A stretch of 64,000 nt of DNA from an uncultured Bacteroidales bacterium (GTDB lineage: Bacteria; Bacteroidota; Bacteroidia; Bacteroidales; UBA932), in assembly GCA_900316675.1 (NCBI GenBank), contig ONDR01000005.1:4321-68320 (forward strand), read 5' to 3'. The notes under the pieces were generated by a model. It did no database searches. It was given only the letters and a program-made list of their open reading frames with translations, and was not told where the DNA came from. Below, one piece after another: positions 18,002 through 25,361 of the stretch. The position numbers were made by a program, and so were the translations under genes. Numbering within the stretch: the stretch's first letter is position 1; every line of letters starts with the position of its first letter.

Positions 18002-18302
18002 ATGGTCCTGATTTTAGCGAACTGGTCCAGATATTTGTTGAGAGCGGAAGCGGCATAGCTCTTCAAGCATGGCGCTTCTGCCTGTTTCATCCCCCAGGCG
18101 ACCGTATCGTATAGTAAGGTCAATCAACTCTTGTGCGCGGGCAAAGGCGTTGTCGGCGCGGCTTTGCAAGCCTTTTTCCAATGCTATATAAACGCGATAA
18201 GTCTCACTGCCGATGTTTGCCATCTGCTGTGCAAAGGATAATTCGGCCCATCGACCATTCTCTAAAGACTTATGTATCAGTATTCTTATATCGAATATTT
18301 TC
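17998..18302 (-). pseudogene. Decayed small gene, truncated at a repeat junction
   Basis: An ATG-started reading frame at 18014-18223 gives 69 residues (MANIGSETYRVYIALEKGLQ and on). The frame is open and protein-like further upstream (HKSLENGRWAELSFAQQ) with no in-frame ATG, until it meets the 62-bp repeat at 18303. Downstream the reading seems to change frame: LDLTI-like helices in one frame, then NKYLDQFAKIRTI and stop in another. From memory this resembles a widespread family of about 120-residue helical proteins with ENGRW...LAEQLGNIGSEV...RALELLDLTI and a terminal YF..FA motif. I read it as 5'-truncated and frameshifted. The alternative is a short live gene starting at 18223. Confidence 0.55.
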
Positions 18303-18364
18303 GCAAAGATAATGATAAAATGGTTATCTTTGCTTTAAACCAGGTAATTAATGAGAATAAGGCT
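18303..18364 (+). repeat. 62-bp direct repeat, copy 2
   Basis: Identical to 14107-14168, including the TATCTTTG promoter motif and the first codons (ATGAGAATAAGG) of the TPR regulator gene. No regulator gene follows here: 16 codons later the frame stops. Confidence 0.9.
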
Positions 18365-18409
18365 TATTACTATGATTATTATGGAGTCCTCTTTGGCGTA
18401 AAGTTTTAG
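18365..18409 (+). pseudogene. 3'-end remnant of a beta-barrel gene
   Basis: The 45 bases after the repeat read YYYDYYGVLFGVKF and stop in one frame. The last 20 bases (TCTTTGGCGTAAAGTTTTAG) are identical to the end of barrel paralogue 1 at 16678-16697. Together with the 62-bp repeat this looks like a collapsed duplicate of the regulator-barrel cassette, with all of its middle deleted. Confidence 0.7.
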
Positions 18410-18419
18410 CGATTGGGTT

Positions 18420-18908
18420 TTATGCAAGTAATTCTTTGAAGTAGGGGAAGATGACGTATGCGGCGTCCTTGATGGGTGTGTACAGAGCAGACCCGTCAAG
18501 GACGCTCTGGTCTATCCAGTGATACTTCAAGTTCATGGGATGGAAAAGCAGGATAAGGATTCCAAGAACCAGGAATACCTTTACCGCGCCCATGACTGCA
18601 CCCAGGATTTTATCCAGCCAGCCCAGCAAGGCAAACTTAACGATTCTTTCTATAGCCCTTCCAATAAGATTGAACACCAGGACGGCAGCCAGAAGAATAA
18701 TCACAAAAGCCACAATATGCAAGGTCATCTCTGAAACCTCCCAGACGCGCCCTATCCACTGCGCAAGAAGACCGGAAAAACGGAAGGCAATCCAAGTGCC
18801 TGCAACAATGGCAATTATGGCAGCGGCCTGAACGACGAAACCCAGCTTAATTCCCCTGATGATAAAAGGAACAAGAAGAACTAGAAATAGTACATCAATA
18901 CCGTTCAT
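18420..18908 (-). CDS. cvpA: CvpA family membrane protein
   Basis: 162 residues with four hydrophobic helices (IDVLFLVLLVPFIIRGIKLG; FVVQAAAIIAIVAGTWIAF; LHIVAFVIILLAAVLVFNLI; AVMGAVKVFLVLGILILLF). The arginine/glycine pattern IRGIKLGF and the LGWLDKILGAVMG loop are typical of CvpA, first named for colicin V production and linked elsewhere to envelope homeostasis and stress survival. It is transcribed away from ileS. Confidence 0.88.
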   Translation of the reverse strand: MNGIDVLFLVLLVPFIIRGIKLGFVVQAAAIIAIVAGTWIAFRFSGLLAQWIGRVWEVSEMTLHIVAFVIILLAAVLVFNLIGRAIERIVKFALLGWLDKILGAVMGAVKVFLVLGILILLFHPMNLKYHWIDQSVLDGSALYTPIKDAAYVIFPYFKELLA

Positions 18909-18915
18909 TTTCCTA

Positions 18916-18946
18916 TTTGAATAGATGTCAAAAATGATTACCTTTG
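18916..18946 (+). promoter_or_regulatory. Predicted ileS promoter, with leader hairpin
   Basis: TTTG (18916-18919), 19 bases, then TACCTTTG (18939-18946): an exact -33/-7 match. The predicted leader carries a 6-bp hairpin GTCTTC/GAAGAC at 18961-18976. On the minus strand CAAAGATA at 18981-18988 gives a TATCTTTG element that could serve cvpA, so the two promoters overlap head to head. Confidence 0.65.
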
Positions 18947-19007
18947 CAAATTAAAAAATTGTCTTCTTTTGAAGACTGTGCAAAGATAATAAAATAAACG
19001 ACAAAAT

Positions 19008-22000
19008 ATGTTCAAAGAGTATAAAGGTCTTGATTTGGTAGCCACAGGAGCAGAGGTTTTGGAGCAGTGGAAGAAGGAAGACGCTTTTGGCCAGTCCCTG
19101 AAAATCAGGGAAGGTGCGCCGGAGTTCATCTTCTTTGAAGGCCCGCCGTCCGCAAACGGCATGCCCGGCATTCATCATGTCATGGCTCGCTCAATCAAGG
19201 ACGCCATCTGCCGCTACAAGACCCAGACCGGTCACAAAGTAGCCAGAAGGGCAGGTTGGGACACTCACGGCCTGCCGGTAGAGATCGGTGTAGAAAAGAA
19301 GCTGGGTATCCACAAAGAGGATATCGGTAAGACAATATCCGTAGAAGAGTATAACGACACCTGCCGCAAAGAGGTCATGAAATACACCAAGGAATGGGTG
19401 AACATGACAGAGCGCATAGGTTATTGGGTTGATATGAACGACCCTTACATCACCTATGACAACAGGTATATAGAGACCCTGTGGTACCTTCTGCGCAAGA
19501 TTTATGACAAGGGTCTCCTTTACAAGGGCTTCTCTATCCAGCCTTATTCCCCGTCTGACGGTACCGGTCTCAGCTCCCATGAGCTGAACCAGCCCGGCTG
19601 CTACAAGGACGTTACGGATACTACCGTTACCTGCCAGTTCGAGGTTATTAAAGACGAGCGTTCCCAGATCCTTTACGGAACTGAGACCCTTCCCGTTTAC
19701 TTCCTGGCATGGACAACCACACCCTGGACCCTTCCTTCAAACACCGCGCTTTGCGTCGGTCCGGAAATAGACTACGTGCGTGTGCGTTCCGCAAATCCCT
19801 ACACCGGTGCAGAGGCAATTTATGTGATGGCAGAAAAGCTGGTTCCTACCATGTTCGGTTCAAAGGTTCCCTTCACCGTTCTGGAAGGCAGTTTCAAGGG
19901 TAAGGACCTTCTGGGCATCCGTTACCATCAGCTGATTCCCTGGTTCAAGCCGCTCGAGGGCGACGCATTCAGGGTGATTCTGGGCGACTATGTGACCATA
20001 GAAGACGGTACCGGCGTAGTTCATATCGCACCTACCTTCGGTGCTGACGATAAGAAGGTTGCCGCCAACTACGACATCCCTCCGATGATGGTTCTGGACC
20101 GCGACGGCAAGCCGCAGGCACAGGTAGACCGCAGCGGCCGCTTCTATCGCCTTGAAGACCTTGATGCAGAATATGTTAAGAGCAATGTAGATCCTTCATA
20201 TGCAGAGTTCGCCGGCCGTTATGTCAAAAATGCTTTTGACGACAGCCTGCCCGCAGATGCTCCTACCCTGGACATCGACCTTTGCATGATGATGAAGATG
20301 GATGGCCGCGCCTTCAAGATCCAGAAGCACGTGCACAGCTATCCTCACAGCTGGCGTACAGACAAGCCGGTTCTTTACTTCCCCTTGGATGCATGGTTCA
20401 TCAAGGCCACCGCAGTCAAGGACCAGATGGTAGAGCTTAACAAGCAGATTACCTGGAAGCCCGCTTCTACAGGTACCGGCCGTTTTGGCCAGTGGCTGGA
20501 GAATATTCAGGACTGGAACCTTAGCCGCAGCCGCTACTGGGGCACTCCGCTGCCCATCTGGCGCACTGAGGACGGCAAGGAAGAAAAGTGCATCGGCAGC
20601 GTGAAAGAGCTTTACTCAGAGATAGAGAAGGCCGTTGCCGCCGGCATAATGAAAGAGAATCCTTTCAAGGCCAAGGGCTTCAACCCGGACGACATGAGCC
20701 TTGAAAACTACAATAAGATAGACCTTCACCGTCCGTACGTGGACAATATCTTCCTGGTATCAGATTCCGGTAAGAAGATGACCCGCGAGACCGACCTTAT
20801 TGATGTTTGGTTCGATTCCGGCGCCATGCCTTACGCACAGGAAGGTCTTCGCAACCTTGGCGGCAAGGGCTTCGGCGCAACTGCTGACTTTATCGCAGAG
20901 GGCGTTGACCAGACCCGCGGATGGTTCTATACCCTTCACGCCATCCACACCATGATTAGCGGAACTCCCGCCTTCAAGCGTGTGATTTCCAATGGTTTGG
21001 TTCTTGATAAAGACGGCAACAAGATGAGTAAGCGCCTTGGCAATGCTGTAGATCCTTTCTACGCACTTGACAAGTACGGCGCAGACGCACTTCGCTGGTA
21101 CATGCTTACTAACGCCCAGCCTTGGGACAACCTTCGCTTTGACGAGGCCGGTGTGGACGAGGTTCGCCGTAAGTTCTTCGGCACCCTGTTCAACACCTAC
21201 AAACTTTTTGCACAGTACGCTAACATCGACGGCTTCAAGCCTTCTGATTCTGCCGTTCCGGCAGCAGAGCGCCCGGAGATCGACCGCTGGGTACTGTCAA
21301 AGCTTAACAGCCTTGTGAAGGATGTACGTGCTGCCTACGAAGACTACGACATCACTACTGCAGGCCGCTTGATTCAGGATTTCGTTTGCGACGAGCTCAG
21401 TAACTGGTACGTCCGTCTGAACCGCAAACGTTTCTGGGGCAGCGAGAAAACTGCAGACAAGAATGCCGCTTACAATACTTTGTACGAGGTTCTGGTGAAG
21501 GTATCAGTACTTTCTTCACCTATCGCCCCGTTCTACATGGACCAGCTTTTCCGCGACCTCACAGGCAACGGACAGTCTGTCCACCTCACCCTTATGCCGG
21601 AGGCCAACGAGGCCCTGATCGACAAGGATCTTGAAGAGAGGATGGCCGCTGCCCAGAAGGCATGCTCGCTTATTCACTCACTTCGTAAGCTGAACAAACT
21701 TAATGTTCGTCAGCCTCTTGCAAAGGTTGTGATTCCCGTAATCTCTGAGAAGGTTCGTGAGCAGCTGGACGGCGCCCGCAACCTTATCCTTACAGAGGTT
21801 AATGTTAAGGAGATGGAGTTCATTGCAGATACTGCAGGCATCATCACCCTTAAGATTAAGCCTAACTTCAAGACTTTGGGCAAGGTCTACGGCAAGCAGA
21901 TGAAAGAGATTGCCGCTGCCTTCGGAGGCTTCAGTCAGGCAGAGATTGCCGCCCTGCAGAAGGCGGATGTTGCCGGCGAAGAGTACAAGGTAAGCCTGCC

Positions 22001-22394
22001 CGGCGGAGAGGTTATACTGAAGCCCGGAGACTACGAGATTAGTTCTGAAGATATGCCCGGATGGGCAGTGGCTACGGAAGGCCAGCTTACCGTGGCTCTT
22101 GATATAACCCTTACGGACGACCTTCGCGCAGAGGGTCTGGCCCGTGAGCTTGTGAACCGTATCCAGAATGTCCGCAAAGACAGCGGGTTCGAGGTTACGG
22201 ATCGTGTTCAGGTTACCGTTTATGCATCGGGAGACGACTTCTTCCAGATTGCATCGGCTGTAGATCTGTTCTATGACTATATAACGTCACAGACTCTGTC
22301 ACAGATAGATTCTGTATCGCCGGACGCTGCTCCGGCAGAGGCTGCTCAGGTAGAGTGGGGTGACGGAACCATCGCAATTCAAATAACCAAATAA
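19008..22394 (+). CDS. ileS: Isoleucyl-tRNA synthetase
   Basis: Class I aminoacyl-tRNA synthetase charging tRNA-Ile. 1128 residues, the length usual for Bacteroidetes. The HIGH-type signature is PPSANGMPGIHHVMAR (about residues 45-60) and the KMSKR loop is GNKMSKRLGN. The CP1 editing domain with the TTTPWTLPSN segment lies between. The C-terminal anticodon-binding domain follows, and its tail is of the long (type 2, mupirocin-tolerant) kind rather than the short zinc-ended bacterial kind. It is followed by a DksA-like gene and lspA in the same direction. Confidence 0.96.
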   Translation: MFKEYKGLDLVATGAEVLEQWKKEDAFGQSLKIREGAPEFIFFEGPPSANGMPGIHHVMARSIKDAICRYKTQTGHKVARRAGWDTHGLPVEIGVEKKLGIHKEDIGKTISVEEYNDTCRKEVMKYTKEWVNMTERIGYWVDMNDPYITYDNRYIETLWYLLRKIYDKGLLYKGFSIQPYSPSDGTGLSSHELNQPGCYKDVTDTTVTCQFEVIKDERSQILYGTETLPVYFLAWTTTPWTLPSNTALCVGPEIDYVRVRSANPYTGAEAIYVMAEKLVPTMFGSKVPFTVLEGSFKGKDLLGIRYHQLIPWFKPLEGDAFRVILGDYVTIEDGTGVVHIAPTFGADDKKVAANYDIPPMMVLDRDGKPQAQVDRSGRFYRLEDLDAEYVKSNVDPSYAEFAGRYVKNAFDDSLPADAPTLDIDLCMMMKMDGRAFKIQKHVHSYPHSWRTDKPVLYFPLDAWFIKATAVKDQMVELNKQITWKPASTGTGRFGQWLENIQDWNLSRSRYWGTPLPIWRTEDGKEEKCIGSVKELYSEIEKAVAAGIMKENPFKAKGFNPDDMSLENYNKIDLHRPYVDNIFLVSDSGKKMTRETDLIDVWFDSGAMPYAQEGLRNLGGKGFGATADFIAEGVDQTRGWFYTLHAIHTMISGTPAFKRVISNGLVLDKDGNKMSKRLGNAVDPFYALDKYGADALRWYMLTNAQPWDNLRFDEAGVDEVRRKFFGTLFNTYKLFAQYANIDGFKPSDSAVPAAERPEIDRWVLSKLNSLVKDVRAAYEDYDITTAGRLIQDFVCDELSNWYVRLNRKRFWGSEKTADKNAAYNTLYEVLVKVSVLSSPIAPFYMDQLFRDLTGNGQSVHLTLMPEANEALIDKDLEERMAAAQKACSLIHSLRKLNKLNVRQPLAKVVIPVISEKVREQLDGARNLILTEVNVKEMEFIADTAGIITLKIKPNFKTLGKVYGKQMKEIAAAFGGFSQAEIAALQKADVAGEEYKVSLPGGEVILKPGDYEISSEDMPGWAVATEGQLTVALDITLTDDLRAEGLARELVNRIQNVRKDSGFEVTDRVQVTVYASGDDFFQIASAVDLFYDYITSQTLSQIDSVSPDAAPAEAAQVEWGDGTIAIQITK

Positions 22395-22422
22395 AGATTA
22401 TTAACATTCTAATCATAACACT

Positions 22423-22827
22423 ATGGCAAACGAAGAAGTAAAGGCTCGTTACAGCGACGAGGAGTTGGCCGAATTCAAGGAGATTATCATTGAGAAGCTT
22501 ACAAAGGCCAAGAGCGAATATGAAATGCTTCGCAAGATTGTAATGCACAACGGAACCAACGACATTGAAGATACCACTCCTTCATTCAAGACCGTTGAGG
22601 ACGACGGTGCTCTTCAGCTTTCTAAGGAAGAGGCCAGCCAGCTGGCTCAGCGTCAGTACAAGTTCATCCAGAACCTTGAGGCTGCCCTTGTCCGCATCGA
22701 AAACAAGACATACGGTATCTGCCGTGAAACAGGCAAGCTCATCCCTAAGGAGCGTCTCCGCCTTGTTCCGCACGCAACCCTTACTGTAGAGGCCAAAGAG
22801 AAGCTAGCCCAAAGTGGAAGGCGTTAA
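22423..22827 (+). CDS. DksA/TraR-like protein with degenerate zinc finger
   Basis: 134 residues. An N-terminal coiled coil (YSDEELAEFKEIIIEKLTKA) and a C-terminal TYGICRETGKLIPKERLRLVP segment correspond to the DksA/TraR finger region. Only one cysteine (in GICRETG) remains of the four-cysteine finger, as in many Bacteroidetes homologues, so it probably folds without zinc. DksA proteins bind the RNA polymerase secondary channel and tune transcription with ppGpp; whether this short form does so is not shown. Its 3' end overlaps lspA by 14 bases. Confidence 0.85.
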   Translation: MANEEVKARYSDEELAEFKEIIIEKLTKAKSEYEMLRKIVMHNGTNDIEDTTPSFKTVEDDGALQLSKEEASQLAQRQYKFIQNLEAALVRIENKTYGICRETGKLIPKERLRLVPHATLTVEAKEKLAQSGRR

Positions 22828-23398
22828 TAGCGTTGCAATACGCAGAGGCAAGATCCTGCTCATCGCGGGTATCTTGCTTGTGCTCATTGATCAGGTCATA
22901 AAGATTCTGGTCAAGTCTTATATCCCGATAGGGGAGCAGATAGATGTTTTCAGCTGGTTTAAGCTTTGCCATGTAGAGAACATGGGTATGGCTTACGGCG
23001 TCAAGTTTGGCGGCATGGTGGGAAAGGTCTTCCTGTCTGTTTTAAGGATAGTGCTGGTGGCAATTTTGGTGCGTTGGATGTGGAAGCTTTTGAAGCGTGG
23101 TACGCCTGCAAATCCTGATGCGGAGCCTGTGTCGATGGGTGTTCTTGTGGGGCTTATGCTTATTACTGCGGGCGCCGTTGGAAACATTGTTGACAGCCTT
23201 TACAATGGTACTTTCTTGCTTGGCAGTGTTGTGGATATGTTCCAGTTCCCGCTTTTCAACTGGCCGGATTGGGTGCCTCTTTTGGGCGGTCGTCTTTTCT
23301 TTGAACCGGTATTTAATTTTGCCGATTCCTGCGTTACCGTCGGCGCCTTCTACCTAATCATCTTTCATTTCCGATTCTTCTCTAAAGAGAGTAAATAA
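22814..23398 (+). CDS. lspA: Lipoprotein signal peptidase (signal peptidase II)
   Basis: Aspartic protease that cleaves prolipoproteins below the lipidated cysteine in the inner membrane. 194 residues, four transmembrane helices. It has the conserved ENMGMAYG block and both catalytic Asp regions: GAVGNIVDSLYNG and FNFADSCVTVG. The ATG overlaps the DksA-like gene by 14 bases, which implies coupled translation. The longer C-terminal half with an extra loop (PLFNWPDWVPLLGG) is usual for Bacteroidetes LspA. Many lipoproteins encoded in this window would be its substrates. Confidence 0.94.
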   Translation: MEGVNSVAIRRGKILLIAGILLVLIDQVIKILVKSYIPIGEQIDVFSWFKLCHVENMGMAYGVKFGGMVGKVFLSVLRIVLVAILVRWMWKLLKRGTPANPDAEPVSMGVLVGLMLITAGAVGNIVDSLYNGTFLLGSVVDMFQFPLFNWPDWVPLLGGRLFFEPVFNFADSCVTVGAFYLIIFHFRFFSKESK

Positions 23399-23402
23399 AA
23401 TG

Positions 23403-23430
23403 AGTGACCCAATGTTGGGTCACTTTTTTT
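23403..23430 (+). terminator. Intrinsic terminator after lspA
   Basis: AGTGACCC (23403-23410) pairs with GGGTCACT (23417-23424) around AATGTT and is followed by a run of T. It ends the ileS-lspA transcript. Confidence 0.9.
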
Positions 23431-23441
23431 ATCGATAGTTG

Positions 23442-23470
23442 GATGGCGGAAGGGCATTCCTTCCGCCATC
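23442..23470. repeat. Perfect 12-bp hairpin without T-run
   Basis: GATGGCGGAAGG and CCTTCCGCCATC are perfectly paired around GCATT. No T-run follows, so it is not a standard terminator. It lies between the lspA terminator and the tandem repeats. Confidence 0.75.
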
Positions 23471-23500
23471 GGCCACTACCCGGTAACCAAATCACATCGT

Positions 23501-23618
23501 AAAAAGTAGGGAGAAAACTTTTACTTTTCACCAAAAAGTAGGAAGAAAACATTTACTTTTTGCCAAAAAGTAGGGAGAAAACGCTTATTTTTCATCAAAA
23601 AGTAGGGAGAAAACTTGG
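23501..23618. repeat. 32-bp tandem repeat, 3.7 units
   Basis: Units begin exactly at 23501, 23533, 23565 and 23597, each with AAAAAGTAGGGAGAAAAC (one G to A change in unit 2). The following bases vary but keep TTACTTTT-like sequence. Within each unit AAAAGTA and TACTTTT are complementary, so every unit can fold. There are no unique spacers, so it is not a CRISPR array. No gene was seen in 23431-23640. Confidence 0.85.
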
Positions 23619-23640
23619 CAACGAAATATAACCTATTATT

Positions 23641-23681
23641 AAATAAAAAGATGTCCGGCGAAAACCGGACATCTTTTATTT
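23641..23681. terminator. Bidirectional terminator after the SusD gene
   Basis: AAAGATGTCCGG and CCGGACATCTTT pair around CGAAAA, with A-rich and T-rich flanks that extend the stem. It is placed to end the minus-strand SusC/SusD transcript, and could act on plus-strand read-through. Confidence 0.9.
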
Positions 23682-23701
23682 AGAGTTAAATCAGTTCTGA
23701 T

Positions 23702-25330
23702 TTATTTGAGGGACTTAGCCCAGAAGAGGGTGAAGTTTGCATCGTCGCCGCCTACGTTGCTCTTGTTAGCCTCGTAGTTAGCGGTGTTGTTGGTAGCCTC
23801 GATGTTAGGATACTTAACACGGTTAACGATGTTGGCAACCTTTACACCTGAACCGGTATCGGTAGGATAGGTGAGTGCAGGATAGCCAGTTCTACGGATA
23901 TCAGTCCAAGCCTGGGTAGGCTGGGTGATACCGAAGTGAGCCCATTTCTGAGTCATGATACCTTCCAGCTTATTGCCATAAGCAGCCCATACGTTGCCTG
24001 CGAATGCAAGAGCGTCTGCGCTTGAAGGAACGTCATCAGCAGTGAACTTCTTGAAGTACTCGTTGCCTGAACCGGGGCCGCCCTTTTCCTGGCTGCTGTT
24101 TACGTTCTCTGCATAGTACTGCTCGATAGAAGCTGCAATGGCTTTCTTGAATGCATCCTCTGCGCTGCCGCTTGCATAACCCTGGCTGTATGCTTCTGCA
24201 AGGAGGAAGTATGCCTCAGCTGCAGAGAATACAGGGCTTACAAACAGGTTATTATATGTAAAGGTAGCACGGTTGAGAGCTGCATAGTAGCGGTTTGCAT
24301 AACCATCGTAGGTATTGTGGTCGCTCTGCTCCTTAGAAGTCTCGTGATAACCCTCACCATAGTACTCGCCAGCCTCGTTGGGGATGTAAACAACTGCAAG
24401 ACGAGGATCGTCTGCACCACTTACGCGGAATGCATCAATCACACCCTGAGAAGCGGTAGCGTTGATATCCTTCCAGCTGTCGCGGAAGTTCTCCCAATAG
24501 TTGAAGCCGTCAAAGTCAGAATTAACCTTGATAGAGCTCTCCCAATCGGTAGGAAGCTTGCGGCCGGCAGCCTTAGCAACAGCGGCTTTGCCTTCTGCGG
24601 TAAGGGAACCCTGAGCAGCTACGTGAACACCAAGACGGAGGAGGAGGGCATTTGCATAGCTCTGCCATTTTTCCAGGTCACCGCCATTGATGAAGTCCTG
24701 CTTGGGAAGTGCGCTTGCTGCCTCGGGAACAAGATTGGTTGCCAGTGTGCCGATCTCTGTGTAGAGAGCGTCAAGGTTGGTAAGCATCATCTTGTAAAGC
24801 TCAACATCGCTGTCATATGAAGCATATGAGCCGGCCATGTTGCCGGTGATAGGCAGATAGCAAGCATTGGTGAAAGGAACAGGTCCGAAGATATCTACGA
24901 GCTGTGAAAGGTGATCGTAGATGAAAACTTCTGTAAGAGCAAGGAAGATACGGTCTCTTGTCTGCTCTGCCTCGGTTTCTTTATCGTAAGTCTCCTGCAT
25001 GATGCGGTAGTTACGGAGAACCTTGTAGAAGTTGTTCCAACGGTCGGTGGCATAACCGTCATTGATGAAGTACATAGAACCGCTGTCGGTTCCGGTACCA
25101 ATGTTCTGACAAAGTTTGCCAAAGTAGTTATCCCAGGTGTACATTCTCCAGTAGGCATTGAAAGTATAATCCCTACCGAACATGAATGTACCGGTCATGA
25201 GTTTGTCGCAAGAAACGGCAGTGGTCTTGGAAGGATCCACGTACTTGTCTTTGAAATCGTCCTTTTTGCAAGAAGCGACGATGGCTACCACTGCAACTAC
25301 TGCCAGAATCAGTGAATATAATTTTTTCAT
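23702..25330 (-). CDS. SusD/RagB family outer-membrane lipoprotein (SusD-like 2 type)
   Basis: Surface glycan- or nutrient-binding lid for the adjacent SusC porin. 542 residues. Start taken at MKKLYSLILAVVAVVAIVASC (25330), preceded by the common GATATG context, with an alternative ATG four codons upstream. The lipobox IVASC gives a lipoprotein. Helical TPR-like segments with DHLSQLVDIFGPVPFTNA and a C-terminal AEAYFLLAEAYSQGY fit the SusD-like family. Located 31 bases downstream of its SusC. No enzyme, sensor or regulator gene is beside the pair, so the ligand cannot be guessed. Confidence 0.9.
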   Translation of the reverse strand: MKKLYSLILAVVAVVAIVASCKKDDFKDKYVDPSKTTAVSCDKLMTGTFMFGRDYTFNAYWRMYTWDNYFGKLCQNIGTGTDSGSMYFINDGYATDRWNNFYKVLRNYRIMQETYDKETEAEQTRDRIFLALTEVFIYDHLSQLVDIFGPVPFTNACYLPITGNMAGSYASYDSDVELYKMMLTNLDALYTEIGTLATNLVPEAASALPKQDFINGGDLEKWQSYANALLLRLGVHVAAQGSLTAEGKAAVAKAAGRKLPTDWESSIKVNSDFDGFNYWENFRDSWKDINATASQGVIDAFRVSGADDPRLAVVYIPNEAGEYYGEGYHETSKEQSDHNTYDGYANRYYAALNRATFTYNNLFVSPVFSAAEAYFLLAEAYSQGYASGSAEDAFKKAIAASIEQYYAENVNSSQEKGGPGSGNEYFKKFTADDVPSSADALAFAGNVWAAYGNKLEGIMTQKWAHFGITQPTQAWTDIRRTGYPALTYPTDTGSGVKVANIVNRVKYPNIEATNNTANYEANKSNVGGDDANFTLFWAKSLK

Positions 25331-25361
25331 ATCTATTTTCATTTAAATTATACAGACTGTA

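Noticed and set aside
22423-22827. Assignment as true DksA
   Set aside because: Only one finger cysteine remains and the coiled coil is short, so only a DksA/TraR-like call is made.
23501-23618. Regularly spaced 32-base repeats that look like CRISPR repeats
   Set aside because: Units are back to back without unique spacers and no cas gene is near, so this is a tandem repeat.
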